Shown here: one piece after another, positions 10,448 through 19,439 of the stretch
Layout: each line of letters starts with the position of its first letter
Position numbering within the stretch: position 1 is the stretch's first letter
DNA from: Acidobacteriaceae bacterium
GTDB lineage: Bacteria; Acidobacteriota; Terriglobia; Terriglobales; Acidobacteriaceae
Direction: 5' to 3'
Assembly: GCA_903642265.1 (NCBI GenBank)
Contig: CAHJWN010000015.1
Coordinates: 1 to 63,945, forward strand
DNA: 63,945 bases
Notes under the pieces: generated by a model
What the model was told of the DNA's origin: nothing
Seen by the model: the letters and a program-made list of their open reading frames with translations, nothing else
The model's database searches: none
Translations under genes and position numbers: made by a program

Positions 10448-11746
10448 ATGAAGAAGGCAGTTATTGCATCTCTCCTTACGGCCGCGAGCTTTGCGCCTTA
10501 TGCCACTAAGATTGCTTTCGGCCAGGCCGCTGCTGCTCCCGCAGATGCCGGGCAGGTTCAGATGCCCGCAGCGGAGTACGCCTCCTACAACACCTGCGCA
10601 AGCGCTACGACTCCCGCTGCAAAGGCTCCTGCGTGCGAGGCTTACCTCACCGCGTATCCGCAATCGTCAGTAAAGGCTGATGTGCTGCAGCAATTGATGA
10701 TTGCGTACAGCCAGGTGCCTTCCAACGAGAAGGCACTTGATGCCGCGGACCGCCTGTTGCAGATTGACCCGAACAACCTGCGCGGATTGACCTTTGAGGT
10801 GATCCTGCGTAAGCAGGCCGCAGACGCGCTGACGGACCCGGCGGCGAAGCAGGCAGCGCTGGATGCCGCTGCCTCAAACGCGACCAAGGGACTGGCGGCA
10901 ACCAAGCCGAAGGACATGTCAGATGCCGATTTCAAGACGCTGCAGACTGGCGTGACTCCAAACTTCTATAGCGCCATCGCTACGGCCGCGCTGAACAAGA
11001 AAGACACAGCGACCGCGATCACGAATTTCAAAGCCGAATTGGCTGCGGTGCCTGTCGACCAGACCACCAAGCCTGGTGCCGTGCTGCAGGACACATACGA
11101 ACTTGGTGTCGCGTATTACCAGTCGACACCGCCTGATTACGTGAATTGCACCTGGTACACCTCGCGCGCTGCTGCCTATGCGCCCGATCCCTACAAGACG
11201 GAGTTCCTGAAGGTTGCTACGTACTGCTATAAGAAGTACCACGGCAAGGCTGATGGTTTTGATACCGTTACGGCAGCAGTACAGACCAATTTGAATCCGC
11301 CTGACGACTTCAAGATCGCTCCGGCTCCCTCGCCTGCTGACATCGTCGCCGATGTGATCAAGACCACGCCTGACCTGGCAACGCTGGCGATTGGCGACAA
11401 GGAGTTCATTCTCGCGAACGGAAAACCTGAAGACGCCGAGAAGGTGTGGGCTACTGTAAAGGGCAAAGACGTTGAAGTGCCTCAGGTCACGATCGTCTCA
11501 GTGGCTGATTCTGTCATCACCGGTTCCGTGTCCGACGATGCCGTGCAGGCGAAGACGGCAGACTTCACCTTCAACCTGAAAGAGCCACTCAAGACGCCAC
11601 CGGCAGTTGGTGACAAGGTGAATATGACCGGGACCTACGCCTCCTATACGCCTAACCCGATCATGATCACCATGAGCGATGCCGCACTTGTAGTTGCTAA
11701 AAAGGCGCCGGTAAAGAAGGCCCCGGCGAGGCGCGCTGCTCACTAG
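10448..11746 (+). CDS. secreted TPR-like protein of unknown function
   Basis: The 432-aa protein has an N-terminal signal sequence (MKKAVIASLLTAASFAPYAT). Ala-rich helical repeats follow at about 45-260 and look like degenerate TPRs, for example KALDAADRLLQIDPNNLRGL. A C-terminal beta-rich region (about 320-420) contains VTIVSVADSVITGSVSDD and GDKVNMTGTYASYTPNPIMI, and the tail is Lys/Ala-rich (KKAPVKKAPARRAAH). AGGAG precedes the ATG. It is monocistronic, followed by a strong terminator. It resembles uncharacterised acidobacterial secreted proteins; I do not recognise a catalytic domain. The tail might bind nucleic acid or the cell envelope, but that is speculation. Confidence 0.8.
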   Translation: MKKAVIASLLTAASFAPYATKIAFGQAAAAPADAGQVQMPAAEYASYNTCASATTPAAKAPACEAYLTAYPQSSVKADVLQQLMIAYSQVPSNEKALDAADRLLQIDPNNLRGLTFEVILRKQAADALTDPAAKQAALDAAASNATKGLAATKPKDMSDADFKTLQTGVTPNFYSAIATAALNKKDTATAITNFKAELAAVPVDQTTKPGAVLQDTYELGVAYYQSTPPDYVNCTWYTSRAAAYAPDPYKTEFLKVATYCYKKYHGKADGFDTVTAAVQTNLNPPDDFKIAPAPSPADIVADVIKTTPDLATLAIGDKEFILANGKPEDAEKVWATVKGKDVEVPQVTIVSVADSVITGSVSDDAVQAKTADFTFNLKEPLKTPPAVGDKVNMTGTYASYTPNPIMITMSDAALVVAKKAPVKKAPARRAAH

Positions 11747-11767
11747 AAGTTATCGTTGCACGCGAAA

Positions 11768-11795
11768 GAGGCAGCCTTCGGGCTGCCTCTTCTGC
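11768..11795 (+). terminator. intrinsic terminator after the TPR-like gene
   Basis: A 9-bp perfect stem GAGGCAGCC / GGCTGCCTC (11768-11776 and 11781-11789) has a stable TTCG loop and is followed by a T-rich stretch. It lies between convergent genes, so it may also act on transcripts from the ymdB-like gene. Confidence 0.75.
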
Positions 11796-11810
11796 TTTGG
11801 GGGTGGTGCG

Positions 11811-12605
11811 CTACTCGCCTAGCATGATGCGTTGTATGTGCGACGCTCGGCCGGTTGCGCCATCGCATTCGACGAGCGCGGCGCACATCTTTGCGTTGCC
11901 CTTCGCGGCTTCGAACTTGCCAGGCATGCCGGTCAAAAAGCGATTGAGGACCAGCTCCTTTTCAACGCCGATCACGGAGTCGTACGGGCCCGACATGCCA
12001 ACGTCCGTCTGATAGGCGGTGCCTTCATGCAAGATGCGCTGGTCGGCAGTGGGAATATGGGTGTGTGTTCCGAGAACTGCAGTGACTCGGCCGTCAAGAT
12101 ACCAGCCAAGTGCCACTTTCTCCGATGACGCTTCGGCGTGAAAGTCCAGCAGGATGACCTTGGCGGTGATCTTCGATAACAGCTCGTCGGCTTTGCGGAA
12201 CGGGTCGTCGCATGAGGACATGAAGACGCGCCCCTGCAGGTTGATGACCGCGTACTCCTGGCCGGTTGGGAGCGCGCCCTGGTACATGCCAAAGCCGGGT
12301 GTGCCAACAGCGTAGTTGGCGGGGCGCAGCACGCGGCGGCCGCGCACATGCGAGTCGGCGGAGACGGTCATGTACTCGAAGATCTCGCGCTTGTCCCAGA
12401 TGTGGTTGCCAGTGGTGATGACCTGGGCGCCGAGGTCGAACAGCTCCTCCGCAAGCGAAGGCGTGATGCCGAAGCCTCCGGCGGCATTTTCACCGTTGAT
12501 GACGAGCAGATCGACTGCATTTGTCTCGATGACGTGGGGCAGATGTTCACGAACGATGTGGCGGCCGGAGGAGCCGAATACGTCGCCGACGAAGAGGATG
12601 TTCAC
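11811..12605 (-). CDS. YmdB/TIGR00282-family metallophosphoesterase
   Basis: The 264-aa protein matches the bacterial 2',3'-cyclic-nucleotide 2'-phosphodiesterase family, which coordinates two metal ions. Metal and catalytic motifs are all present: GDVFGSSGR (residues 7-15), NGENAAGG, GNHIWD, DFHAEASSEK and GTHTHIPTAD. In Bacillus the homologue YmdB influences RNA turnover and the choice between biofilm and motility; in many genomes it neighbours RNase Y, but here it does not. It is a single gene, convergent with the TPR-like gene. The length is normal for the family. Confidence 0.92.
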   Translation of the reverse strand: MNILFVGDVFGSSGRHIVREHLPHVIETNAVDLLVINGENAAGGFGITPSLAEELFDLGAQVITTGNHIWDKREIFEYMTVSADSHVRGRRVLRPANYAVGTPGFGMYQGALPTGQEYAVINLQGRVFMSSCDDPFRKADELLSKITAKVILLDFHAEASSEKVALGWYLDGRVTAVLGTHTHIPTADQRILHEGTAYQTDVGMSGPYDSVIGVEKELVLNRFLTGMPGKFEAAKGNAKMCAALVECDGATGRASHIQRIMLGE

Positions 12606-12812
12606 GGTGAAATGCTAGCAGAGCGCGCGCCAGGTTGTTGCGCCTGGCAAAGAACGGCTGTTTCGCGCTGATGCTTCGGGTGTTTGTGCCGCTCGCTGAA
12701 GGATCAGTAACATGCAGACCTCAGCTGCGCTATGGTCACGCCGGGCAAGGCGCGGTGATGCTGCAACAGGCAGTTTGTGCTGGTTTACACCTGAAGACGG
12801 TAAAATAGTTGG

Positions 12813-13067
12813 ATGGACCTGACCCTTTACTCCGCTTCCTGGTGCCGCGATTGTCGCGAAGCCAAACGCTTTCTGGCAAAGCACAGCATTCCCTACACAG
12901 AGATCGATATCGAAAGCACACCTGGTGCTGCTGACGCTGTGATCAAGAACGTAGGCAAGCGGGCTATCCCGCAGTTTGTAATGGATGGTAAGTGGGTGCA
13001 GCCGTACAAGCCTGGTCAAGGGTTTCTACATGCGGAGATGGCAGCACTGTTCGGTGTGAGCGAATGA
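12813..13067 (+). CDS. glutaredoxin-family (mycoredoxin-like) protein
   Basis: The 84-aa thioredoxin-fold protein starts DLTLYSASWCRDCREAK, with a dithiol active site Cys11-Arg-Asp-Cys14. The cis-proline region KRAIPQFVMDGKW follows. Glutaredoxins reduce protein disulfides or mixed disulfides with low-molecular-weight thiols. The WCxxC context and short length resemble actinobacterial mycoredoxin and NrdH-like proteins more than classical CPYC glutaredoxins. The stop overlaps the purB start in ATGA, so the two genes are probably translationally coupled; I know of no functional reason for that pairing. Confidence 0.88.
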   Translation: MDLTLYSASWCRDCREAKRFLAKHSIPYTEIDIESTPGAADAVIKNVGKRAIPQFVMDGKWVQPYKPGQGFLHAEMAALFGVSE

Positions 13068-14356
13068 TCGCTCGTTACACGCGACCGGAGATGAGTCGCA
13101 TCTGGTCGGACGAGAACAAGTATCGCTGCTGGCTGCGGGTTGAGGTTGCGGCGTCGCAGGCTTTGGCAAAGGCTGGCATGGTTCCGCAGGATGCTGCGGA
13201 TGCAATTCGCGACAAAGCTGATTTCACTGTGGCGCGAATCCAGGCCATTGAAGATGAAGTTAAGCACGATGTGATTGCCTTTACGACGGCGGTGGCGGAG
13301 CACATTGGTCCCGAGTCGCGATGGCTGCACTATGGGCTTACCTCGACCGACGTTGTGGATACGGCGCAGGCACTGCAACTGAAGGAAGCATCGGCGCTCA
13401 TTCGAGCGGGCATCGTGCGGCTCAGCGAAGTGCTAAAGAAGCGGGCGTTGGAATTCAAGCACACGCCGACCATCGGGCGCACGCATGGCGTTCATGCAGA
13501 GCCGACGACGTTCGGGCTGAAGATGCTGCTGTGGTATTCCGAAATGCAGCGGAATCTCGCGCGATTCGACTCGACAGCGGAAGAGCTCCGGGTTGGAAAA
13601 TTGTCAGGCGCTGTGGGGACGTTCGGGCATCTGAAGCCAGCGCATGAAGAGGCTATCTGTGCGGAGCTTGGGTTGACGCCAGTGTTGATCGCGACACAGG
13701 TGGTGCAGCGCGACAGGCATGCTGCGTACATTGCGACGCTGGCGGTGATGGTGTCGACGTTGGACAAGATTGCCACCGAGGTGCGGCATCTACAGCGAAC
13801 CGAGGTGCGCGAGGCGGAGGAGTTCTTTTCGGAAAAGCAAAAAGGTTCGAGCGCTATGCCGCACAAGCGAAATCCGATTACGAGCGAGCAGATCAGCGGG
13901 CTGGCGCGGGTGGTCCGGGGGAATGCGCAGGTGGCCTTTGAAAACATTGTGCTGTGGCATGAACGAGACATCTCGCACTCGTCAGCAGAGCGGGTGATTC
14001 TGCCCGATTCGACGATACTGGCGGACTATCTTCTAGCGAAGACGGCAACGCTGATCGAGAGACTCCTAGTGTACCCAGAGCGAATGATGAAGAACCTCGA
14101 GTCCACCGGTGGACTGATCTTTTCGGGGCAGCTGCTGCTCGATTTAGCAGAATCCGGGATGCTGCGTGAGGATGCATACAAGCTGGTACAGGGTCACGCG
14201 ATGCGGGCCTGGAAGGACGACCTGGTGTTCAAGGATGAGGTGGCGAAGGAGCCGGAGATTACGACTCGGCTAACACCGGAAAAGTTTGCAAGGGCGTTCG
14301 CGTTCCAGAGGCAGCTGGCGAATGTAGATGCGATTTTTACGCGGGTGCTCGGATAG
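13064..14356 (+). CDS. purB: adenylosuccinate lyase
   Basis: The 430-aa protein, the same size as Bacillus PurB, has the fumarase/aspartase superfamily signature SSAMPHKRNP. It also has the substrate-binding histidine regions TIGRTHGVHAEPT and YGLTSTDVVDTA. It cleaves SAICAR to AICAR and adenylosuccinate to AMP, both releasing fumarate, in purine synthesis. The start is placed at the ATG that overlaps the glutaredoxin stop, which gives the canonical N-terminus MIARYTRPEMSRIWSDENKY. A longer in-frame reading upstream would only add residues encoded inside the glutaredoxin gene. Confidence 0.96.
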   Translation: MIARYTRPEMSRIWSDENKYRCWLRVEVAASQALAKAGMVPQDAADAIRDKADFTVARIQAIEDEVKHDVIAFTTAVAEHIGPESRWLHYGLTSTDVVDTAQALQLKEASALIRAGIVRLSEVLKKRALEFKHTPTIGRTHGVHAEPTTFGLKMLLWYSEMQRNLARFDSTAEELRVGKLSGAVGTFGHLKPAHEEAICAELGLTPVLIATQVVQRDRHAAYIATLAVMVSTLDKIATEVRHLQRTEVREAEEFFSEKQKGSSAMPHKRNPITSEQISGLARVVRGNAQVAFENIVLWHERDISHSSAERVILPDSTILADYLLAKTATLIERLLVYPERMMKNLESTGGLIFSGQLLLDLAESGMLREDAYKLVQGHAMRAWKDDLVFKDEVAKEPEITTRLTPEKFARAFAFQRQLANVDAIFTRVLG

Positions 14357-14596
14357 CTACAGTTCAGACAAGATCGTTTCGCGACCGACCTTCTTGTGTG
14401 CTGTGACATTTTGGACGGTTGAATTTAGAGTTCCAATCCGCAGAGAACCGTGAGCAGGAACGGAGATGCGATGGGCGTCGGATGCTGTATTTGCAGGATG
14501 ATATGGCTGCCAACCTGATGGACCTTGATGTACTGCCATCGGCGGCAGAGATGATCCGCAAGTGCCGTGCCGCTCAAGCTACGCGGCAACTTGATG
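14357..14596 (-). pseudogene. hicA-like mRNA interferase toxin, frameshifted remnant
   Basis: The minus strand encodes a HicA/YcfA-type toxin split over two frames. The first part reads KLPRSLSGTALADHLCRRW and continues through VHQVGSHIILQ. The second frame resumes at HRISVPAHGSLRIGTLNS and ends GRETILSEL then TAG. GSHIILQ and VPAHGSLRIGTL are the conserved HicA blocks around the catalytic histidine. The frames join cleanly if one base is lost near 14470-14478. The expected start position is ATC (14596-14594), not a normal start codon. The remnant begins directly after the purB stop and overlaps the hicB-like remnant by about 20 nt, the usual hicB-hicA arrangement. A sequencing error is possible, but the neighbouring hicB is also damaged. 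Confidence 0.72.
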
Positions 14597-14856
14597 CTAC
14601 TGGTAGGACTTCATCTCGAACCAGATGTAGCCGTATGCGAGATGGCTTTGGAGAGTCGAAGAAGTAAGCTTCGACAGGCTCTTGCACATTAAGGCGCAGC
14701 TCATCCCAACTATCTGCTTGGGTAAAAATGCTTTCGCCAAGGGACTCGGCGATGTACCCGCCATCTGCTTTCTGCTCGATCTCGAAGACGAGTTCGTTCA
14801 GAGCAGTATTCTGAGGGAATTTGGTGCTTTCGACAAGTAAATTTCGGTAAGCGCAT
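14574..14856 (-). pseudogene. hicB-like antitoxin, probable remnant
   Basis: A minus-strand frame from about 14837 to a TGA at 14574 encodes the short HicB-type antitoxin family: TALNELVFEIEQKADGGYIA, then ESIFTQADSWDELRLNV and RIRLHLVRDEVLPVA. This family is often annotated as '2-oxoisovalerate dehydrogenase' by transfer error. The frame has no ATG, GTG or TTG start before an upstream TGA. The nearest ATG (14856-14854) gives MRLPKF in another frame, which joins the body if one base was inserted near 14838. It overlaps the hicA-like remnant downstream. It may still be made from a rare start codon, so loss of function is inference. Confidence 0.68.
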
Positions 14857-14885
14857 TCGAGTCAGCGCAGTAAGGTGGTATTTAG

Positions 14886-15497
14886 ATGGAACCGGCATAC
14901 GGCTTGATCAAGATCGTCGCGAATGCAATGGCAGACGCAACGGCGCGGAGCGGCGATTGGCTGAAGTGCCGGCCGGGGTGTTCGCAGTGCTGTGTAGGCG
15001 TGTTTCCAATCGGGTGGCAGGATGCGGACAGGATCCGGAAGGGGCTGGTCGCATTGATAGATGTGGATCCAGAACGGGGGGCGCGGGTGAAGGCGAGGGT
15101 CGCCTCCGCTTTGGCGAGGCTTGACCCATGGTTTCCAGGAGATGTGGCGACGGGGGTTCTTGGCGAGTCGTATGAAGAGGTGATTCTCTTCGAGGAGTTT
15201 GCGAACAATGAGCCCTGTCCGGCGCTCGACCTATCGCAAGGGGCAGATCTTGGGACATGCGATCTTTATGCGAGCCGACCAATTTTATGCAGAACGTTTG
15301 GGCCTCCGATGCGGACGGAGGAGGACAACCTTGCAACGTGCGAGCTTTGTTATATCGGGGCGAGTACGGAAGAGATCGAGCGGTGTGAACTTGACCCGGC
15401 GATACCTGGTTTAGAAGAAGAGAGCAATGCCGCGTACGAGGCGGCCACGGGCAAACGAGGCGAGACGCTGATCGCATATGCACTGCGGGGTTGCTGA
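14886..15497 (+). CDS. YkgJ-family cysteine cluster protein
   Basis: The 203-aa protein has cysteines arranged as CRPGCSQCC (about 28-36), a central CPAL and CDLYASRPILCRTFG, then CELCYIG. This matches the YkgJ/UPF0153 putative zinc- or iron-binding family. The biochemical function of the family is not established; the Cys clusters suggest metal binding. AAGGTGG precedes the ATG at a normal distance. It is monocistronic between the hicBA remnant and the aguBA operon. Confidence 0.88.
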   Translation: MEPAYGLIKIVANAMADATARSGDWLKCRPGCSQCCVGVFPIGWQDADRIRKGLVALIDVDPERGARVKARVASALARLDPWFPGDVATGVLGESYEEVILFEEFANNEPCPALDLSQGADLGTCDLYASRPILCRTFGPPMRTEEDNLATCELCYIGASTEEIERCELDPAIPGLEEESNAAYEAATGKRGETLIAYALRGC

Positions 15498-15690
15498 TGG
15501 AGTTCTTGTCGAGTGAGGTGGGCGACCGGGGTATGGCTGAGACAGTCAAGGTCGTTTGAACATTCGACAGTTGAGGTTGTAACCTGGCGCTCCAAGAGGG
15601 TAGAGGCGGCACTCGGAGTGACGATCCAATCATGTTCTGCAGCCAACTAAGCGACATCCGAAGGCGGCAGCGATGATTTGCGCTTTCCGC

Positions 15691-16738
15691 TTACGCTGGC
15701 TCCTGCTGCGTCATGCAATGAAGCGTGCCTAACCCCCAGACCAGGTCCACCGCGTGGATTCCAACCACATCCCGCTCCGGAAAACATTCCGCAATGATGT
15801 TCAATGCGACCCGGTCGTGACAGTCATTGAATGTTGGTACAAGTACAAGTTCATTCGCGATGTAGAAGTTGGCATAGCTTGCCGGGAGCCTCTGGCCGTC
15901 GAAGATGACGGGATTCGGCATCGGTAGTTCACGCACTTCGAACGGTTCATTGTGCAGATTGCGGGCAGACTTCAGCCGAGCGAGATTCTCTGCCAGCGGC
16001 AGATGGTTTTCGTCCGCAGTGTTGGGCTCGATTGCAGTCAAAATGGTATTCTCCGAAACGAACCGTGTCACGTCATCGATGTGTCCGTGGGTGTCGTCAC
16101 CAGCACAACCGCGGTGCATCCAGAGCACCTTCTCAACGCCGAGGTACTCAGCAAATGCGCTCTCCAACTGCTCACGGCTGATCCCGGGATTACGTTGCTG
16201 CACCTCGCTGAGCAGGCATTCTTCGGTCGTAAGAAGGATTCCTGCTCCGTTGGTGTCGATACTTCCGCCTTCGAGCACCAGGCGATGATCCTCTATTTCA
16301 GGCCGGAACTCCGGCATCGCATAGAGCTTTGCAACGTGCTGAGGAATCTGGTCGTCGCGGTGCCAGTTGTCATACTTCGCCCACGCGTTGAACTTCCAGT
16401 TTGTGATGGCAAGGTCACCCTCTGCATTCTTGACGAAGATCGGCCCTGAGTCGCGCAGCCAGACGCGGTCCGTTGGCCAGTGATGAAAGTGCAACCGCGC
16501 AAGGTTTGCACCAGCGCGCCTCAAGAGGAGGGTGGCCCGCTTTTCTGCGGCGAGGTCGTTCACCAGGATGTTTACATCTTCGGCACGCGAGAGATGCCGG
16601 ACTATCTCTGAGTAGACCCACGGAATGGGCTGGAACTTGCCCGGCCAATCCTCCGCGTTATGCGGCCATGCGATCCAGGTTGCCGCATGGGGAGCCCATT
16701 CGGCCGGTATGCGGTAGTTCTTCGGGCGCGAAGTCGTC
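15691..16738 (-). CDS. aguA: agmatine deiminase (peptidyl-arginine deiminase family)
   Basis: The 349-aa protein (start ATG 16740-16738) begins YRIPAEWAPHAATWIAWPHN, typical of agmatine deiminase. Conserved blocks follow: HHWPTDRVWLRDSGPIF, the His-containing GCAGDDTHGHIDDVTRF, and the C-terminal catalytic Cys in GLGTLHCMTQQEP. It hydrolyses agmatine to N-carbamoylputrescine and ammonia. Its start shares one base with the aguB stop (TGATG), so the two are co-transcribed and probably translationally coupled. Together they form the agmatine-to-putrescine route. The first base of the start codon is at 16740. Confidence 0.95.
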
Positions 16739-16739
16739 A

Positions 16740-17663
16740 TCAGTCGATAAACCTGCTGGTGATCCCGGAGTACGCGTCGATCCTTCGATCCCGCAGGAAG
16801 GGCCAGTTACGCCGAGTGTCTTCAAGGAGCTTCAGATCGATCTCCGCAATCAGAATGTCTTCGCGATCATGGGGCGCCTTTGCGATGATGCGGCCGAAGG
16901 GATCGGCGATGAAGCTGCCGCCCCAGAACTCCAGGCCCGCGCCCTCTGGCCCCTTTATAGTGACGCCGTCATGGACCACGTCGCCATGCTCGAAGCCGAC
17001 CCGGTTTACCGCTCCGACGAAGACGCCGTTTGCGATCGCGTGCGACCTTTGAATCGTCTGCCAGGCAGAGTACTGCGCCTCGCCAAACTCTTCTTTTTCG
17101 CTTGGATGCCAGCCGATGGCAGTCGGAAAAAAAAGGGTGTTTGCTCCCTGGAGCGCGGTAATACGAGCACCCTCGGGATACCACTGGTCCCAGCACACCA
17201 GCGTTCCTATGTGGCCCTGTGAGGTCTTCATTGCTTTGAACCCCAGGTCGCCCGGCGTGAAGTAGAACTTCTCGTAGTAGAGAGGATCATCCGGAATATG
17301 CATCTTGCGGTAGATCCCCGCCAGCGAACCGTCAGTCTCGAGAACTGCCGCGGTGTTGTGGTAAAGCCCAGGAGCCCGGCGCTCAAAGAGCGAGGCGATC
17401 ACGACGACCTTTTCTTCGCGTGCTACGGCAGCCAGTCGCTCAGAACTAGGTCCGGGTATGGACTCGGCGAGATCGAAGAGCGCATGCTCCTCGCGCTGGC
17501 AGAAATACTGCGCGCGAAATAGTTCCGGAAGACAGATGATGTTTGCGCCTGCGCGCGCGGCATCTCGGACGCGATCCGCTGCTTTCTCAAGATTCGCCGC
17601 TGTATCCGGCGCACACGACATCTGGATCAATGCAATGCGCCTGTTGTTTGCTGAACCAGCCAC
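16740..17663 (-). CDS. aguB: N-carbamoylputrescine amidase
   Basis: This is a nitrilase-superfamily enzyme of 307 aa from the GTG at 17663. The catalytic triad is visible: Glu in CLPELF, Lys in YRKMHIPDD and Cys in LVCWDQWYPEGAR. It hydrolyses N-carbamoylputrescine to putrescine, CO2 and ammonia. I chose the GTG because GGAGG lies just upstream and the protein then begins MAGSANNRRIALIQMS. A TTG at 17684 would add seven residues. It is the first gene of the aguB-aguA operon. Confidence 0.94.
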   Translation of the reverse strand: MAGSANNRRIALIQMSCAPDTAANLEKAADRVRDAARAGANIICLPELFRAQYFCQREEHALFDLAESIPGPSSERLAAVAREEKVVVIASLFERRAPGLYHNTAAVLETDGSLAGIYRKMHIPDDPLYYEKFYFTPGDLGFKAMKTSQGHIGTLVCWDQWYPEGARITALQGANTLFFPTAIGWHPSEKEEFGEAQYSAWQTIQRSHAIANGVFVGAVNRVGFEHGDVVHDGVTIKGPEGAGLEFWGGSFIADPFGRIIAKAPHDREDILIAEIDLKLLEDTRRNWPFLRDRRIDAYSGITSRFID

Positions 17664-17946
17664 TACTACCTCCAACCGCTCCAAACCAATCTTTCCATTC
17701 TATTTGCTACGGTCGCAGTACGCTTTGCCGCCCGGGTCGACTCGCCGCATTACCATGCGCCATGACCACTTCACAAACTTATAAAGATGACGTAAAGACG
17801 AGGTGAACTTCATGTCTGTCGCCTAAGAGAATCTGATAAGTTTGAGAGGAAGGACGAGCAACGGAGATCCGCCAGACGTCTTCCCTATCCCTAAAACCGA
17901 ACAAGGTCTACCGCTGCCGTTCGGCACAACTGTTAGAAGGAGTTCC
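17664..17946. other. divergent intergenic region between aguB and the glutamine synthetase gene
   Basis: This 283-nt region holds the upstream sequences of aguB (minus) and glnA (plus). An open frame extends upstream of glnA from 17842, but it has no family match. Only the ATG at 17947 has a ribosome binding site (AGAAGGAG, 17935-17942). No confident promoter or riboswitch was recognised. Confidence 0.45.
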
Positions 17947-19377
17947 ATGCCAAGCGAATATCGTGATTTTCTTGAACTTTCTTACTCCGAGTTGGAAGAT
18001 CTGAACCTGGCGGCGAAAGACCAGCGTAAGAACCGGGTCCCAAACGATGTGATCCAGGAAGAGCGGCTAAAGTATTTGACCGAGGAGTCGCGCATCAAGG
18101 CTGTAACGGTCATCTTCTCCGACCTCGAAGGCCGGCTGCACATGCTTGATTACGACAAGAAGTTTTTCGTAAAAGGATGGGACAATCTCACCTTTGACGG
18201 TTCCTCTATTCGCGGCTTCACCGCTCAGCGCGAGAGCGACCTCCGCCTCGGTATCGATTGGAGCGCCTTTTACTGGGTGCCAGCCGACGTCTTCGGGGCG
18301 GGCAAAGTCATCGTCTTCGGCAATGTCATCGATAAGAATGGCGAGCACTACGCTGGGGACCTTCGCGGCGTTCTGAAGACCTTTGCGAAGGAAATGTATG
18401 ACACCAGCGGCTACACCCTGAATGCTGCAAACGAAATTGAAGGTTTTCTTTTCGACGGCATCGACGCTGAGCGCAACTTCCATGAGACCGGAACCTTCGA
18501 GTACGTCAATAACGGTGGCTATTACCACTCTTTGCCTGGCGACCCGCTCCGCGAGTTTATAGACACCGCTGCCGAAGTGCAGCGCGCCATGGGTTTTGAG
18601 AACGAGAAGGACCATCCCGAAGTCGCACCCTCCCAGTTCGAGATCAACTACACGTATGGCGATGTCGTCACCGCCGCCGATCAGATCCAGTTGTACAAGC
18701 TGATCTGCCGCCAGGTCGCGACCCAGATGGGGATGACGGCAAGCTTCCTGCCGAAGCCTGTCACCGGCGTCAACGGCAGCGGCATGCACACCAATGTTTC
18801 CATCACGAAGAATGGCAAGAACCTCTTCTGGGATCCGAAAGGCGACGAAAAGGTTTCGAAGATGGCGTGGCAGTTCGTCGACCGCATCCTCACCCACGGC
18901 AACGACATTTGCCTTCTCCTGAACGCCAGCGTCAACTCCTATCGCAGACTTGATCCGCACTTTGAAGCTCCGAACCAGATCAAGGCATCCGCAACTGACC
19001 GTGGCTCAATGATCCGCATTCCTATCGGCAACGAGAAATCGGCGCGCGTGGAAGTACGTTCTGTTGGGCCGGATGCCAATCCGTACATGGTGCTCTACTC
19101 TGTCTTCAAGACTGGCCTGCACGGCGAGACCGCGAAGATTAAGAACCTTCGCCAGGCTGATCGGTACCTGCCCGACAACGTCTACACCGCGCTCGAAGAT
19201 TTCCGAGGCGCTGCGTGGACCACGACGCTTCTTGGCGAGGATGTGAAGGGACGCTACGCGGACCTGAAGCAGGCCTCTGCGGATCGCTGTGCTCGACTGC
19301 TGGGAACAATCGTCAAGGCACCCGAGATCCAGTACCATCACGATGTATACAACCAGCTACTCTGGAATAATTTCTAG
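17947..19377 (+). CDS. glnA: glutamine synthetase, type I fold
   Basis: The 476-aa protein has the GS core. The beta-grasp segment includes DNLTFDGSSIRGF. Metal and glutamate residues lie in NEIEGFLF, VAPSQFEINYTY, NGSGMHTNVSI, NSYRRL and SARVEVRSVGPDANPY. GS makes glutamine from glutamate and ammonia with ATP. The C-terminal NLYDLPPEE adenylylation motif of enterobacterial GS is not seen; the region reads ADRYLPDNVYTALEDF, so control by adenylylation is doubtful. AGAAGGAG precedes the ATG. It is monocistronic, closed by a terminator. GSI-like paralogues exist, so the exact substrate is very likely but not proven. Confidence 0.92.
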   Translation: MPSEYRDFLELSYSELEDLNLAAKDQRKNRVPNDVIQEERLKYLTEESRIKAVTVIFSDLEGRLHMLDYDKKFFVKGWDNLTFDGSSIRGFTAQRESDLRLGIDWSAFYWVPADVFGAGKVIVFGNVIDKNGEHYAGDLRGVLKTFAKEMYDTSGYTLNAANEIEGFLFDGIDAERNFHETGTFEYVNNGGYYHSLPGDPLREFIDTAAEVQRAMGFENEKDHPEVAPSQFEINYTYGDVVTAADQIQLYKLICRQVATQMGMTASFLPKPVTGVNGSGMHTNVSITKNGKNLFWDPKGDEKVSKMAWQFVDRILTHGNDICLLLNASVNSYRRLDPHFEAPNQIKASATDRGSMIRIPIGNEKSARVEVRSVGPDANPYMVLYSVFKTGLHGETAKIKNLRQADRYLPDNVYTALEDFRGAAWTTTLLGEDVKGRYADLKQASADRCARLLGTIVKAPEIQYHHDVYNQLLWNNF

Positions 19378-19398
19378 GCAAGGCTTGAGTACAAAAGA

Positions 19399-19430
19399 GG
19401 GTCCTGGCATATCTGCCGGGGCCCTTTTTT
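19399..19430 (+). terminator. intrinsic terminator after glnA
   Basis: An imperfect 11-bp stem GGGTCCTGGCA / TGCCGGGGCCC with a TATC loop is followed by a run of six T. It begins about 21 nt after the glnA stop. Confidence 0.8.
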
Positions 19431-19439
19431 CTATGTAAG

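Noticed and set aside
18067..18960. Long minus-strand open frame opposite glnA
   Set aside because: Codon-bias shadow of glnA; its sequence has no recognisable domain.
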